In this document: piece by piece, positions 24,303 to 58,688 of the stretch
How positions within the stretch are numbered: position 1 is the first letter of the stretch
Layout of the letters: each line of letters starts with the position of its first letter
Program-made: the position numbers and the translations under genes
Notes under the pieces: model-generated
Told to the model about the DNA's origin: nothing
Databases searched by the model: none
The model's input: only the letters and a program-made list of their open reading frames with translations
From: Xiphophorus maculatus
Lineage: Eukaryota > Chordata > Actinopteri > Cyprinodontiformes > Poeciliidae
Direction: 5' to 3'
Assembly: GCF_002775205.1 (NCBI RefSeq)
Contig: NC_036458.1
Location: 4,618,560 to 4,682,559, forward strand
Length of the DNA: 64,000 bases

Positions 24303-27300
24303 CTGCAGGGGGAAATGCTTAGTTAGGTCAATATCATAAGATGAGTCAGGCAGGACATAACGGCATGAAAAAAAGAAGTTTAAAAAGTTAAAAGTGTGTA
24401 AATAATTACTAAACCACTTTTTATTTATGACAACCAAAGAGATAATGAGGTCTTTATGATGACAAAAAGGCTTTGAATTTTGCAGGGATGAAACCCAAGA
24501 CTCCAGAAACCAAAGCAAAACATTTTTGACTGAATGAAAGTCAAGAGTGAATGAAAATGTGTCCAGCGCATACTAAAATATGCCCATGAGAAAGAACAGC
24601 AATTGGAAACGGCTGACATTCAAGCTGCACTGGCAGCGATCGCTCTGGCTCCGTTCCTATGAGAAGAATTCTTTATGAGCAGTTTTCTGCCATTTTTAAA
24701 AATCGAAACCAGGTTTGAGCAGCTCTGGTTGCATGAGCAGGAAAACCATCCCAAAGCCGTGTCATAAATCTACTGCTCAAGTTAACAGGCCAATATATTC
24801 AGCCCTGTTGATGGCACCAACAGCATAATGTACTGAAATAAAACGCACACCCTCTTTAAAATCATTAAAATTTACATTTCTGGTGCATATTGGGGTTTAA
24901 ATTTGTTTAACCTCAAATGTGTAAAAAGCATACAGATTCCAAACTGCTGATTAGAAGCAGGTGACCATTTCTATAAAAACTAGAATGTGTGATCTAACAT
25001 ATAAATATGTCCTTGTATAATGATAGCAGAAAGTCATCCTGCCATTTAATGTGAACATTACGCGCCATTTTCTTATAAACCTGAATTTTCGCTTGTATCA
25101 AGATGGTTGACTGTCTTTCCATAACGTGCGGCTACGTTTTTCATAATATATAGATTTTTTTAAAAAGATGTTATATTTTAACATTTTTGTCACCTGTGTT
25201 AAATACTGACTAAATAAACAGGAAACTATGGTTTTCTCATATTATTAAACTTAGCCCTCAAAATCAACTGTGCTAATTGGCGTCACGTCTTTTCCTATCA
25301 TGTTACTATTTTTTTATATTGTACTCAGTTTTTGTGAATTTTTATATCCTCACCTTCAGACATTTTTGAATGGGAAAAGCTGAATGAGCTTTAAACTGAA
25401 GCTGGTCGAAACAGAACCGCACAAAGTGCTTTTACATCCCACACAGAACCCAGTTGGACCGTTCCTCTTTACCGTTAAGAAATATCTCCGCCATCTTTGT
25501 TTCTGCCTCAGCGGCTCCGCTAATAAGGATGACCAGCAGCGCCCTCTACTGGACGGCAGCCAAACTACAACACCGAAAAAATTTATAAGCGGATGTTATT
25601 AGTTAATCGATTGGAACCAATTTTAATCTAATTAACTATTAATAGACAATTAACTGCAAGTCGATTGTTTGTGCCCCAAAGAAAAATATTTCTAAACAGT
25701 CTTTCTCCCATGTTTTCCAATTAGGAGATCTGGAGATCTTCCAAGGAAGAGAAATCTTTCAAATTCTCCCCTAGATTGGACTCTCAGAGAAATTCCCCAA
25801 ATCCAGGAGCTCCATCTCACTAGTGCAGACCTCAGTTAGCATGTTAAATGTTAAAGTTCATGATGGGACTGCTAGAAAAATGAAGTAGACGGCTTGTTTT
25901 GAAATGGTTGCCAGGAGAAAGCCTCTTCTCTCTAAAAAGAATGTGGGGGAACAATTCGGGCTTGCAAAGTTGCATCTACATGAGCCAAAACATTTTGGAT
26001 ACATGAGTCAAAAGTAGAGATGCTTGGCTGTACTACACAGTGCCATGTTTGGATAAAATCAAACATAGCAAATCATCACAAACACCTGGCAACCGCAGTG
26101 GTGGAAGGACGACTATTTGGGCTTGTTTTGTGGCCACAGGAGCTGGGAACTGTGCAGTCAGTGAACGGATCACGGAGTCCTCCGTAAACCAAAGTACTCT
26201 CAAGCTAAATGTGAGAACATCTGTCCGACAAAACCGGATCATCAAAAAGACCAAAACAGGCAAACCACAGAACTGAAGTACATAGAGTGAAAATAACCTT
26301 GAGTCACTGATTCAATACAAGGCAGAAACAAACCACAAAAAAGGTCAAAAGTAGTTTAACTAAAAACTACTAGGGATGCAAACAAATAATGAGCTTACAA
26401 TTAATTGCAAATTAATTGTTTATTAGATTAAAATTAGTTTCATTTTGTACTAAGAACATTGTTTGGCCTCCATCCAGAAGAGGGCAACACTGGTCATTCT
26501 TAACTGGAGCTGTTGATACAGAAACAAAGATGGAGACATCCCAGAAAGGGAAAAGAGACGAAGTCCAATCAGGGTCCATTTTGGGATGTAAAATGAACTT
26601 TATGCAGTTCTGTTTTGAAATATGAACACTTCACAGAAAGTGAACATTTACAGGCTCAAAAAGTCAAAAAAAATTTACTTTATAAGCTCAGAAAATGTCC
26701 AAGTTTATTCTATAAAATAATTTTAATTAATCTCAAAATTTGAGTTTTTTTCTCACAATTCTTTTGACTTTCCTTGTTTTCCCTTGGAAATCTATGAGTT
26801 TTGTAGCAGAAATGTGCTTCCCTCCCTGCACTACAACAATGCACCATTATAGTTCATATATTTGATTATTTTCATATTTTATTTTACTATTCAGCAACCT
26901 TTGTGAAAGCTTAATAAAGTGAGAAAAATATATTAAACAGTTTAAAACTTTATGTTATGGACAGTATTAGATGCTCTGACCTTTTGATACAAGAGAAAAT
27001 TCAGGTTTTTCAGAAAATGGCCATTTATGAATTAATCCTAAATCACTCAGTAAGATTAACCAACTTCAGATTAACTCATTATCGATAACTTGCAACCACC
27101 CTAGCGACAAAGTAACAAATGCTCTGTACCCAAAGTGAGTGGCACCAGCACCTGAGGCACCTTAGTGAAGCCGCGGGATTCAGGGTAATAATCACCCACA
27201 GGAATGCTGGGTATGTCCGACTGCGGCTGGCAGAGCGTGACCGCTTTGCTTTAAAGTTTCCGCTGCTCTCATATGTGCCAAAGGAGCGGGCGGCAAAATC

Positions 27301-28400
27301 TATTCAACTCTTCCAATTTGGTATTTTATGCACTATGAAAGACCATGAACTTTACGAAGTGTGAGATTCTCACCGTTTTATCCGTGTCGGGTAACTTGAG
27401 GTAATGTAGAGCCATTGTCTCTTGCCTTGGCTACAGACATCAGTGAGACTGCTTCATCTTTAAAGAAAACTCCTTTGTTGTAGTCAAACAAAGCCTAGCC
27501 TCTTTGTCAAGAGCTGCCCCTCTTCTCACCCCAGTTTGAACCGATTTTAATGACCCCCCAATGTGGAATGCCGGGAATTCAATTGAGAACAAGGCTGCTT
27601 GAGTCAGCTGTGTCTGCTTTATTTTCCTTGTATTGCATTTCCAGGACTAGGAGGATTTACATGGATTTTCCTCTGCCCCGTCTCCTCTGTCTGCTTTTGA
27701 GAAATGTTTAGTCTGAGGCTGTTTTTTCCCTCCCTGTCTCGGACCTGAGATGCATCTGGCCTCATGGCTACTCAGCGAAACCCTTGGTCTCTTCAGGTCT
27801 CTATCATATTTCAGGTGCACATGTGCTTTGGTTTAGAAGACGAAACATTTTTAAATATTCCCAAGTCAATCTGGACCAAGTGTTGGCTTTGGCAACATCA
27901 TTGGCTCCCATTGCTCAATGGCTAATTGAAAACCAAAACAATGTTGATTTATGAAGGGCACCATTCGGTAACTTACTATGATGGAAGTCCAAGAAACACA
28001 TCAGAAATTTCATGGATAAAGTTGAGATATTTAAAGGAGTGTTATGTCAGAAAGACATAACACCAACTCAAATTTAATACTTTTTAAGATCAATAACCAA
28101 ACGAATTTAAGACCTATATCCCCACAGAAATTTATAACTTTTGTCCAGTCAAGTAGAGATACATTTAAACTTAGAAATAGTAGATGCAAAAAAGCTAGCA
28201 GGCTAGCTCGCAAGGCTATGTTAGTGGTAGAGATAGCATCAGCCTTTTTTAAGTAACAACACAAACCAAAAAATTCCACCAAAAAAACCCCAAAACAAAA
28301 CATAAAATATATTAGATTAATGGTCGTGACAAGACAAAATGTAAGACCTGTGGAAAAAAGAATTTACATCATTTAAGGCCTTAATTTTAGATACACTAAG
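24303..28400. other. map3k3 intron 1, repeat fragments only
   Basis: Large 5' intron. Short fragments of the ATTAATCG family occur near 25590-25660, 26370-26420 and 27000-27090. An A/T-rich stretch at 26650-26790 contains GAAAATGT and CTCAAAATTTGAG-like repeats. No coding exon is expected or seen. A more balanced block at 27120-27960 might hold regulatory DNA. Confidence 0.4.
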
Positions 28401-28401
28401 A

Positions 28402-28888
28402 CTTTCAAGCTACAGAATGTAACTTCAATCTTTTTTCTTTTTTACAACTGTCGATATGTCGTTAAAGTTTGGTATGAGATGGATAATCTGTGAAAAAAGA
28501 AATGAAGCTCCTTTGCATTCTCTCAGTACTAACTAAAAATAACCAATCAGAGACAAGAGGCGGGTCTTAGCGCTGCCAATCACCCTCTGTGTTAGAATTT
28601 CCACCAAAGATGGTGAATTAACAGTTTTCCTGTAACGTTAAGTGTGTTTCTGTGCCATTAGCACATTTAGGAGTACATGACAATGATTGACAGCACTAAG
28701 ACCCTCCTCCTGGCTCTGATTGGTGTATTTTGGTAGGTTGATTTCAGACGGCAAAAGTAGCTCAGGGAGGAGGAGATTGAATTAGTCACAGATTATCTGT
28801 CTCATACGATACTGTCACAACATGGTGATAGTTTCAACAAATATTTAAAAAATAAATTTTTATAAAAGTTGCATACTGTAGCTTTAAG
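28402..28888. mobile_element. Palindromic MITE, GGGTCTTAGCGCTG family, copy 1
   Basis: Termini CTTTCAAGCTACAGAATGTA (left) and TGCATACTGTAGCTTTAAG (right) are inverted repeats of about 22 bp. Two internal arms, GCGGGTCTTAGCGCTGCC near 28560 and GGCAGT-like CAGCACTAAGACCC near 28697, are also inverted. It has no open frame. It lies in map3k3 intron 1. Confidence 0.75.
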
Positions 28889-29334
28889 ACACCGTGGAAT
28901 GAAAGCCAAAATAAGCCATATTTGCATTTTGTACAACAGCAAATGGCAATGTGGTAGAAGATGCTTTGGTCAGATTAGAAAAGCTAACACTACATATCAA
29001 CCTGAACACATTTTCACAAGGCAGTGGCAGTATTTCTCTTGAGAAACTGGTCAGAGTTTAAGGGAAGGCAGAATAAACTAAATACAGGGCAAACCTAAAT
29101 AAAAACATGTTAAAGACTAAATCTCCAGTCCTCAAGTGGGACTGTCCTGCGACTTTTGGATGCTTACCTCCTCTACACACCTGAATCAAAAGACTAAATT
29201 ACCTCCTTGACATTTCATTAAGTTTTGCAACAATCTGGTCAGTAACAGTGATTTAATTCAGGTGCGTTTGAGCAAGGATGCATCAAATAGACGTAAGGGT
29301 CTTGGTACTCAGGGACAGGTGTTGCAAGTCATGA

Positions 29335-29680
29335 CAATATGCTATCAGACAGAAAATCTGTGAAAAGATTAATTTCCTCCGCCTCTTTCCTGAGCTACTA
29401 TTGCAGTCTGAAGAAATGCCAATCAAAAACAACCTATCAAAGCCAGGAGGAGGGTCTTAGCGCTGCCAATCAATCTTGTGTACTCACTGCTAAATGTGCT
29501 GATGGCTAAGAAACAACTTATTGTTACAGGAAAGCTTTATTCGACAGTGCTAAGACCCTCCTCCTGGCTCTGATAGGTTGTTTCTCATGACATACAGTCA
29601 CAATATAATGACTTTCAAAAAAATATATACAAATAAATATCTTTAATAAAAGTTACATGGTGCTGGTGCAACTTCTAAGA
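29335..29680. mobile_element. Palindromic MITE, GGGTCTTAGCGCTG family, copy 2
   Basis: It shares with copy 1 the arms GGAGGGTCTTAGCGCTGCC near 29452 and GTGCTAAGACCCTCCTCC near 29557, and the tail AAAAGTTACATGG. The left terminus is eroded. It lies in the same orientation as copy 1, about 450 bp away. Confidence 0.7.
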
Positions 29681-29852
29681 CTATTTTACCATTTTGAATT
29701 TAAAATTAACTAACTGCAAAAGAAATAATACATTATTTGATGTTTTGTTGCGTAAACGTGGTTTAGTTTACCCAGAAAAGGTAGGAAAGTAAGTACACCT
29801 TATACTTCTTTTGTCAACTAGATCACGTGAACGCGTCACAACCTTACCTCAC

Positions 29853-30000
29853 CTGGAGTCTCAGGTAACCCCTCCCGCTCGGAACCGACCCGGTCACCGG
29901 TGTCTCGGGGCGGATTTGTAGTAATTTGTCCCGGAGGTGTGGACGTCCATCAGACCAAAACACCCGGGATAAGGCGTGAGAGTGAAGGCGGCATGGAGGG
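29853..30000 (-). other. map3k3: Candidate untranslated first exon of map3k3
   Basis: On the minus strand a CpG-rich block ends in a good donor, CTCCAG|GTGAGG (GT at 29852-29851). It is upstream of, and in the right orientation for, the map3k3 exon at 24302. The 5' limit is not visible in the sequence; 30000 is a rough boundary. Confidence 0.5.
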
Positions 30001-30639
30001 GCTGGATACCCCCCTAAATAAAGGGGGTACGCCTTCTTTCACCGAAGATTAGCAACAAAAACACACTAATACAGTCTTTTATAGAGGTATTTTAAAGAAA
30101 ATTTGAGCTCAAAAGACAATAATCCTATAAGGAAAACCCTACATCTAAGTGCTGCGGCTGAGGCCGCTGCAGCCTCGGATCTTTGGAAAACTTAAATTTC
30201 CAAAACATGATCGAAAGAGTCACTTTAACTCCTAATTTTTCAGGCTTTTTTTAAATATAACAAAAACTAGCAGACTATATGTAGCAGTTGCTGTGTAGCA
30301 TTCATTAAATCCATTTGAGAGCTATCCAAAGGGAAAACCCGGACAGTTTCCGTGATTAAAATAGCCTGCCTTAGATTTTCCTTATTTTTTGTTCAGTATA
30401 TTACTGGCTGCAGTCTTTTCGGGGCCTATGGAAAATGCACAAATGAACTAAATTCATCAAGCAACGTCATATAGTAATTACTTAAAGACTTTAAGGACAA
30501 TAAAAGAAAGAACAACCGTTACTCTGTAACGCGACCTAACTGTAGGTTAGCGAATCCAAAGTGGCTTTAATCACTAAAAAAAACTTCACTAACTTTAAAA
30601 GTAAGAATGTTTAACAAGTCGTAGTTAAATCAGGTGGTG

Positions 30640-31040
30640 GGATAGTACGAATTTCCCGGGGTTTATGGAGGTAGAGTTAGCTAAACCGCCGCTTTTACAC
30701 AACCAAAACAAACCAAAGAAACGTTCTTCAGCCGAAAACGTCAAACTTCCTGACAGCACAAAATATCTCCACCGGAACCCGCTACTACTCCTCCAACAAG
30801 TCACGGAAGCCGTTTAGCCGAGGTGGTGTCCATTGTTAACCAAAATGCCTGACTCTCGGCCGATCACACGTTTAAAAATGTTTCAGAGTTGCTCCCGGAG
30901 GAATTCCTGATTGACAAACTATCCAAATTAGCGCCGTCAAGGTGCGGGGACGCGCTGTTACTCGGTAGATAGCGTTACGCGGGGACGCGCATATTATTGG
31001 TGGGGCGGAGACGTTCTGTGACGTGCGTGAGGCGTTCAAG
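30640..31040 (-). promoter_or_regulatory. map3k3: CpG-rich region, candidate map3k3 promoter
   Basis: CpG density rises sharply around 30840-31035 compared with the AT-rich surroundings. On the minus strand there is a GC box (CCGCCCC) next to a CCAAT box (CACCAATAATATG) near 30995-31010. There is no TATA box of the right spacing. The promoter could instead lie directly above the exon near 30000. Confidence 0.4.
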
Positions 31041-32040
31041 AGTAACGGAAAATTGAGATTTATTGAAAGTTTAAGTTTTATTTTGTGAATATTCAGATGA
31101 AACCAGACATTTAGACACAAAAAAATAAAAAGACACATTTACATACGTACTTTAGAGCCTAACCTCACTTTCTTCTTGTTTAACACCATTCAAAACAAAT
31201 CAAAAGATTAACAGTGGACATGTAAAAGTTTAGTAGTTATTCAAAGGTTTGAGACCAAGAGTCTGCAACCTTTACAATAAAGAAGTAATTTATTAGAGTA
31301 TCAGGGTCATTGAAATTTTTTTTTTTACTTTTTCTCAGAATTCTGAATTTAATCACATATTTCTGACTTTTGACCTCAGAAAAGTCAGAATTCTGAGAAA
31401 AATATTAAAATTCAGAAAAAAATATTGTATTCAGAGAAAAAGTCAGAAAAAAATCAAAAAAAAATTTTAGTTGCCCTAATTTTCTTCTGTACATTCTTGT
31501 CCTCAGTCCACCCAAATAAAACTGGCTTAGTGCTGCATATAATCAATGATCTCTGAAAAAAGATAACTTATAGTTTTTCTTAAGTATCTACTGTAGGAAA
31601 TTTGTAGTCAATTAAAATATACAACAGCTATTTTATTGGTTTTATACAGGTTTTAGAATAAAGAAAAACATTTAGCTATTTGTTGTTATTTATATGAATT
31701 ATCGTCATTTTCGTCAAAGAAAAAACACATTAGAAACCCAGGTTAAAAAAAGTCCAAGACTGAAACAAAGTTTGTTTTTATGCAAAAACAGATAAGACTG
31801 TTTCAGTTATTATTAATAAAATAAGTTTTGCATCCCATAAAACATTTATTTTTGAAGGTTGCAAGTGTTTAGAAACATAGGGTCAAAAATAAGAGTAGAG
31901 AATAAAGTGTGAATTATAAAAAAATAATAAATATCAACACTGCAAGCAGCAAAAATGTTTTTTTTGTGTGCATTTTTCTAAACACGGACACCTTAAAGCT
32001 TTTAAATACAAATTAGACTCAAGCCAACATGAATTAAATC
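31041..32040. other. Spacer between map3k3 and limd2
   Basis: AT-rich. About 31310-31470 is a degenerate array of TCAGAATTCTGAG / AAAAAGTCAGAA words that can pair with each other. No gene seen. Confidence 0.4.
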
Positions 32041-32629
32041 AACACCAGCATTTATTTTTTTTCCAAAAGCATGTAAAAAAAGAAAAAAATGATTGTGTAT
32101 AATGGTGGAGAGAAAAGAGAGATGCTTACATTTGAAACACAAGTATTAAAGGAAAACGGGGGGAAAAGACTGTAAGCAGTCCAAACCTCTTCTTTTTTCT
32201 TTTTCTTTTTTGCTGTAAGGCCATCTCAACCCTCAAGTCAAGTCTGGAAAATGATACACCTTCAGAGATGCGTACATTATTATCGTCTCGGTGACAACAG
32301 CAATAGAAACAACATGTATGTCCAGCACAAAAAGGAGCAGACGCACAGATTTAACATCATGTCACACTGCAATCATTCACCTGAGCCTCTGGGCTCCAGT
32401 GTAACCAGTTTACCTTTTCTTCTTTACTTAAAGGTGTGCAGTTCACAGATTCTGCTGTTGTACCTTGGCAAACTGCAGAGGACGACAGAAACAGCATTTC
32501 TAAAAACAAGTCACTTGATTTTAAAGCGTTGAAAATGTAGAAATCGTAAGATGAAAGACGTTTGGTTGTGGAATATGTGGACAGAAATGATGGCTACTGG
32601 TTGGGTGCAGGGATCTTATTAAAGCAGTG

Positions 32630-33162
32630 GTGTCAAACTCATTTTCGTTTTGGGTCAAATCAAGATCACGGGTGCTCTTCAAGGCCCGGGTGTCCCAGAA
32701 TGTATTGATAAAACCAGTTAAAATATTCATTAATTCTTAAAATTAAACAATATTGAAAATTTTTGTAGTCCCTCCAGGATTTCATATTTGTTTTTGTTCT
32801 TTCCAATCAAAGAGTTAATGGTACTAATTTGTGATGATAAATGTGCTTTTTTTTATTTCTATAATCTGACATCAATTAAGGCTGAGGCAGCTGTTTAGTA
32901 CAAGTAAGAAAGAGAGCACCACTGAAACCCAAAGGGTTTTGTGAAAAATCTTCAATAAACTCATAATTATGTGTTAGCATGAAAAAGTGCATGGATTTAT
33001 TCATTTTGAGTGAATTTCCACTATAATTTGCAAGAAACTGGAGGGACTGATTGAAGTAATCTGGCAGAAAATAGATAAAAACAGATTTGACTTAATTGAT
33101 AAAATAATGTTTAAGAACATTATGGTGGGTCGGATTTGGCCCCTGGGCCTCGAGTTTGACAC
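32630..33162. mobile_element. hAT-like non-autonomous element with GTGTCAAACTC ends
   Basis: The left end GTGTCAAACTC and right end GAGTTTGACAC are perfect 11-bp inverted repeats. The flanks carry the familiar vertebrate phrases TTTTGGGTCAAATCAAGAT and CGGATTTGGCCCCTGGGCCT. There is no transposase frame. No clear 8-bp target duplication is visible, so the hAT label is from recollection of the family. Confidence 0.65.
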
Positions 33163-34131
33163 ATGCTCTAAACAAAAAAACATTTAAAAAAAACCAGAAA
33201 CATGAACTTCTTATGGGAATCTTGTTAAAACACAATCAGGTCAACTACTTATTTCTAAGGCTTGGCTCTCTTTCTCTTTTCCGCATAGCATGCTCAGTTT
33301 CACAGTAAACTTTCAGTCACAAAACGTACTTTGTTGTCATTCAAGTGTCAACAATATTCACACATTTTAGGAAATTAGATATTTAATTGGTGGAATATAA
33401 ACATGGAGACGTCAATTAACTAGATTCTCTTGGGAGTTTTGATTAAAAAGCACTGCAGACCGAGGCAACATATTGAAAAAGGCTGTTAGGTTCTTAGGCA
33501 AATTATTCACAGGGCCCTCTTTCATTGACAAGCATCCTCCAGCAGAGGGAGCTCTGCAATGGCGTTTGCAAGCATGAAAACTGCAAAACGAGCATTTTGA
33601 GAATAGGTCCACTTGAGTAACTGCTTGGTATGCAACAGAAAGTATGAAGAGAAAGGCAATAATACAAAAGTGAATATTAACCACCTTTTTTGGGGGATGG
33701 AAATGATGACTATCTAGTGGTATGAATGCCACACAATTTCTCAAAGATGCTTCATCTCTTACCCAAAAAGGTTTCATCCACATCTTTACGAATCAAAAAC
33801 ATCAAGTAGACTAATTCTTTAAGAATTTCGAATTAACAATCACAATCTTCACAAGACTTATCAATGACTAACATGCCTCAAACAACAGAGGAGCAACATT
33901 TTCTTGTCTGTTTTCACATATAAGCAGACAAGGCCTCAGTTTCCATCGTGATTTTCAACATCATGTTTGGTAATTGGGTTTGCTTGTGCAAAGTGAGAGT
34001 ACAGCAAGATGGAGGAGGAGGGAAACGGTCAACAATCACAAACCACGGCTCTATGTACAGATAGCATACAAAACACAGGTTTCAGAAATTATTTGATATT
34101 CTGATAATAAAAGTACAGAAACAGGCTGCTG

Positions 34132-34527
34132 CACTGCAAAAACACAAAAGCTTACCAAGTAATTTTGAGAGAGTATCTAGCGCAAATATCTTGGTAAACT
34201 GGAAACAATACAAAACTAAGTTACAAGTAACTTTTCAGCAAGATATGGGAGCTTATTTCAAGTCAGTAATTCCTTAATATTAATTTAGAAAGCACTAGTT
34301 CTACTGGCAGATTATTTAAATTAAAACAAAACATTTCCTCATATTACAAAAGAAATTATCTGCCACTTAGCTGGTTGCTAGTGAAAACTGGCACTTTTTC
34401 ATCAATGTTAAAGAATTATTAAGCTCCTATGTGTTGCTGAAAAGTTGTTTGTAAGTTAGTTCTGTCTTATTTCAAGAACTAGTAAATCGACCAAAATTAG
34501 TTGGTAAGATATGGTGTTTTTGCAGTG
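34132..34527. mobile_element. Palindromic MITE, CACTGCAAAAACAC family, copy 2
   Basis: It starts CACTGCAAAAACACAAAAGC and ends GGTGTTTTTGCAGTG, an inverted repeat, with internal arms AAGTTACAAGTAACTTTTCA and GAAAAGTTGTTTGTAAGTTA. Non-coding. Confidence 0.75.
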
Positions 34528-34996
34528 TATGCGCTGATGAAACAAAACCGTTCACAACACAAGACAAAATTACAGTTGAACAGGTAAGGCTATTAAGACC
34601 CAGTCGTACTAACATGCAAGGATAAGACTGGGAGTGGGAATCCAAAAACAAGAAGAGGATGAATTGAATATTAATAATAAAAAGTAAAACATGAGGTGAG
34701 CTGTTGCTGATGTGTGCGGTTGTTATACAGTACTCTGTACCCTGTTTGTTCCTGAATAAACCTGTAACAGAGTACCACAGCGAGGGATTGTTTGAATCTA
34801 TGCATCGATCTTAATTATTGGGTAAAAACTGACCTGAGTGCATGCTCTGTTTGAAACATTGTTGCTCTGAAACTTCTGAAATGCCTGCGGGTGTGGTAGA
34901 AAACTCAAAAAATGGTGCAAATTATTATTATTATTACCATCATTTCTTTTTATTTTGAGTAGAAAAAGAAACGTTTTTGATGCGCTCCCCATTTTA

Positions 34997-35475
34997 CACT
35001 GCAAAAACACAAAAGCTTACCAAGTAATTTTGGGCGAGTTTCTAGCACAAATATCTTAGTAAACTTGAAATAAGACAAAATTAACTTAACAATTTAAGAA
35101 ATAAGAGCTTGTTTTAAGTCAATAATTCCTTAATGTTGATTAAAAAGTACATGTTCCACTGGTCCCGTTACCTGGCAACCCTAGCCCCGTTACCTAACAA
35201 CCCCAGCCAAGCACAGGCCTGTTACCTAGCAACCCAGTTTGAGTTCCACTGGCAGTTTATTTCACTTATAACAAGAAATTTTCCCCATTTTGTAAGTGAA
35301 ATAATCTGCCAATAGAACTTGTACCTTTTCATAAATATTACGGAATTATTGGCTCTTATTTCTTGCTGAAAAGTTACTTGTAAGTTAATTGTCGTTATTT
35401 CATGTGAACTAAGATATTTGCAATACAAACTACACCAAAAATACTTGGTCAATTTTGTGTTTATTTTAATGCAGG
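34997..35475. mobile_element. Palindromic MITE, CACTGCAAAAACAC family, copy 3
   Basis: It starts CACTGCAAAAACACAAAAGC; the right end TTTTGTGTTTATTTTAATGC is eroded. The centre has three X-box-like sites: GTTACCTGGCAAC (35167-35179), GTTACCTAACAAC (35189-35201) and GTTACCTAGCAAC (35221-35233). Confidence 0.7.
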
Positions 35476-35738
35476 GAACAAATTTGGTCACAATCAACTA
35501 TCAATTCCCCAGGAAAGAGGAAAATAAAGGTCTAAAATAATAGTCGATTAAGATCTCCAGACGTTTTGATGCTATGGGTCATTTCTAAGCGGTTTGTGCA
35601 TGTTTCTGTTCAGATGGCGTTTTTTTAAAAAGCGCGTGGTCGAATTAACTGCGCCCCAGCATAACGAGGCATGTGTTCATCGCAAAACATGCTGGAGGTG
35701 TTCAAAAGGACAAAAAAAAAAAAAAAAGGCAGGTGTGA

Positions 35739-48691
<12,953 letters not shown>

Positions 48692-48990
48692 CTGCGCTAC
48701 TTGTCTGCGGTGGCCCGGCTAACAGTAAAATCTACTTGCTCAGAAACTGGACTCAAAATGTTGTCTCCAATTTCTTCTTCTTGTCTGGGAGGGTTTTGCC
48801 GTGGGAGCTTAGCCTGCTTGCCGGCGAGTTTCTACCCTCTGCTCCGATCCTTGTCTCGGTTTTCAATACAACCGTTTTCTTCGTCGGCAGGATGTCGCAC
48901 GCTATTGGCTCGCATCTGTTCCGGACGTGTTCACGGTCTGTCGGACAAAATGACAGAACGTGAGAAATACGACGCTTTGGCGGCACGCGC
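48692..48990 (-). promoter_or_regulatory. limd2: limd2 5' UTR and promoter region
   Basis: CpG content rises between about 48690 and 48990. On the minus strand an inverted-CCAAT context (AGCCAATAGCG, CCAAT at 48908-48904) lies about 215 nt above the ATG, with no TATA box at a fitting distance. The ATG is the last codon of the exon, so the whole exon above it is 5' UTR. Its exact start is not visible. Confidence 0.5.
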
Positions 48991-49204
48991 AAGATTTCAG
49001 TAATTTTAAAAGGACATATTTACGATGAGTGTAAAGTTTTTGCTTAAGGTGATAGCATTTGGTTAAAATTAAATTGTGTTTTTATCTGAGTCATAAAAAA
49101 TTTACTTTTGCTGATGTTTATGACATCCGACTTTGCAAGGCGCTCCTGAACATGTCATGTCTAATTCTGATAACGGTGCCCTAAATAAACGGTTTGTCCA
49201 AACA

Positions 49205-49470
49205 GCAGAAGTGGGTAAAATACCGAAAAGTTGTACTCAAATAAGAGGAGGACTACTTCATCACATTTTAACTCAAATAAATGTTAAAAAGCACACATCC
49301 AAAAAATTACTCAAGTAAGAATAAAAAAGTATTTGGTAAAAAGGTTTCTTAAGCACGAAACTGATCAAACCATAAATCGTTATAAATACAAATTACACAA
49401 TCAGACAGATCAAAATATAAAGTTACGTGGAAATTTTGGTATTATCTGGTATAGACAAAATAAAAATGAT
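49205..49470 (-). repeat. Interspersed repeat, TACTTGAGTAA family, inverted copy 4
   Basis: Reverse-strand version: AAAATTACTCAAGTAAGAAT near 49302 and TGATCAAACCATAAATCG near 49360 correspond to the plus-strand words TACTTGAGTAA and AATTTGATCA in the other copies. It lies between the limd2 promoter and the ddx42 3' end. Confidence 0.55.
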
Positions 49471-49814
49471 TAATATAAACAACATAGCTAACAACAAATA
49501 GTTAGTTGTTTTTTTACATCAATACACGTAAAGGTTAGGTAGCAAGGGTATGTTAGCAGTAAGCTAGCGGTAACCTAATCCGTCTTTTTTGTGCGACTCA
49601 AACTCTTGCCTGATAGAAAAATCCAGCGAGAAGAAAAGAGATTAAATAGTTGAATTTTATGATTTCCTTTTAAAATATTAAAAGTCAACTTGCATTTTAA
49701 AATTAATTTAAGACATGACTGATTGATGCACAGTCATCCCTTGAGATGAAGAGCAGTCGGCCATATTAAGGAAGAAACAAATGGACGACGCCAAAGCTTT
49801 TAATCAAACATGTT

Positions 49815-49820
49815 TTTATT
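49815..49820 (-). terminator. ddx42: Candidate ddx42 polyadenylation signal
   Basis: Minus-strand AATAAA about 445 nt below the stop codon. A second AATAAA at 50022-50017 would give a UTR of about 245 nt. The sequence does not decide between them. Confidence 0.4.
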
Positions 49821-50265
49821 ATTTGCGATATACACGTATGCCATGGAAAGGCCCTCCACTAAAACATGAATACAATACACAAAAAGAGCCACACAGTTGC
49901 TTTGACATGTTCATTTACCTATGAACTGACGTTTTGTAGTACACAAAATGAAAATATGCAAAGCATGAGCTTTGCAAGCATAAGGATGTGTGAGAATGCA
50001 TTTTACACTGCATTTCTTTATTTTCTACTGACATTAGAATTCACAGCTTTTATGCTCGACTTGACTAACAGCAACATCAGCTTGGATGGTATGTGTACAG
50101 TTGGTGTTTATGAATTGTCTGTGCTGAACAAACCTAGAGTCCAAACCAACTTTTTTGACCGCTTGAACCAAAATGGCTGCTTCTTTCAAGCTCTGCTCTG
50201 CTACCTGCCTAGACTGACCAACTCTTGTTATGGAGCTGAACATATGGAGCTAAGATGTGCTAACT

Positions 50266-58688
<8,423 letters not shown>

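Larger units (their letters stand above)
32052..35738 (-). other. limd2: Probable limd2 3' UTR region (length uncertain)
   Basis: This is the sequence downstream of the limd2 stop codon. A minus-strand AATAAA followed by a GT-rich stretch occurs near 32057-32035, which could end a long 3' UTR, but earlier signals are possible. The region includes a mobile element at 32630-33162 and two palindromic MITEs at 34132-35475. If the long UTR is real, it contains these elements. Confidence 0.3.
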
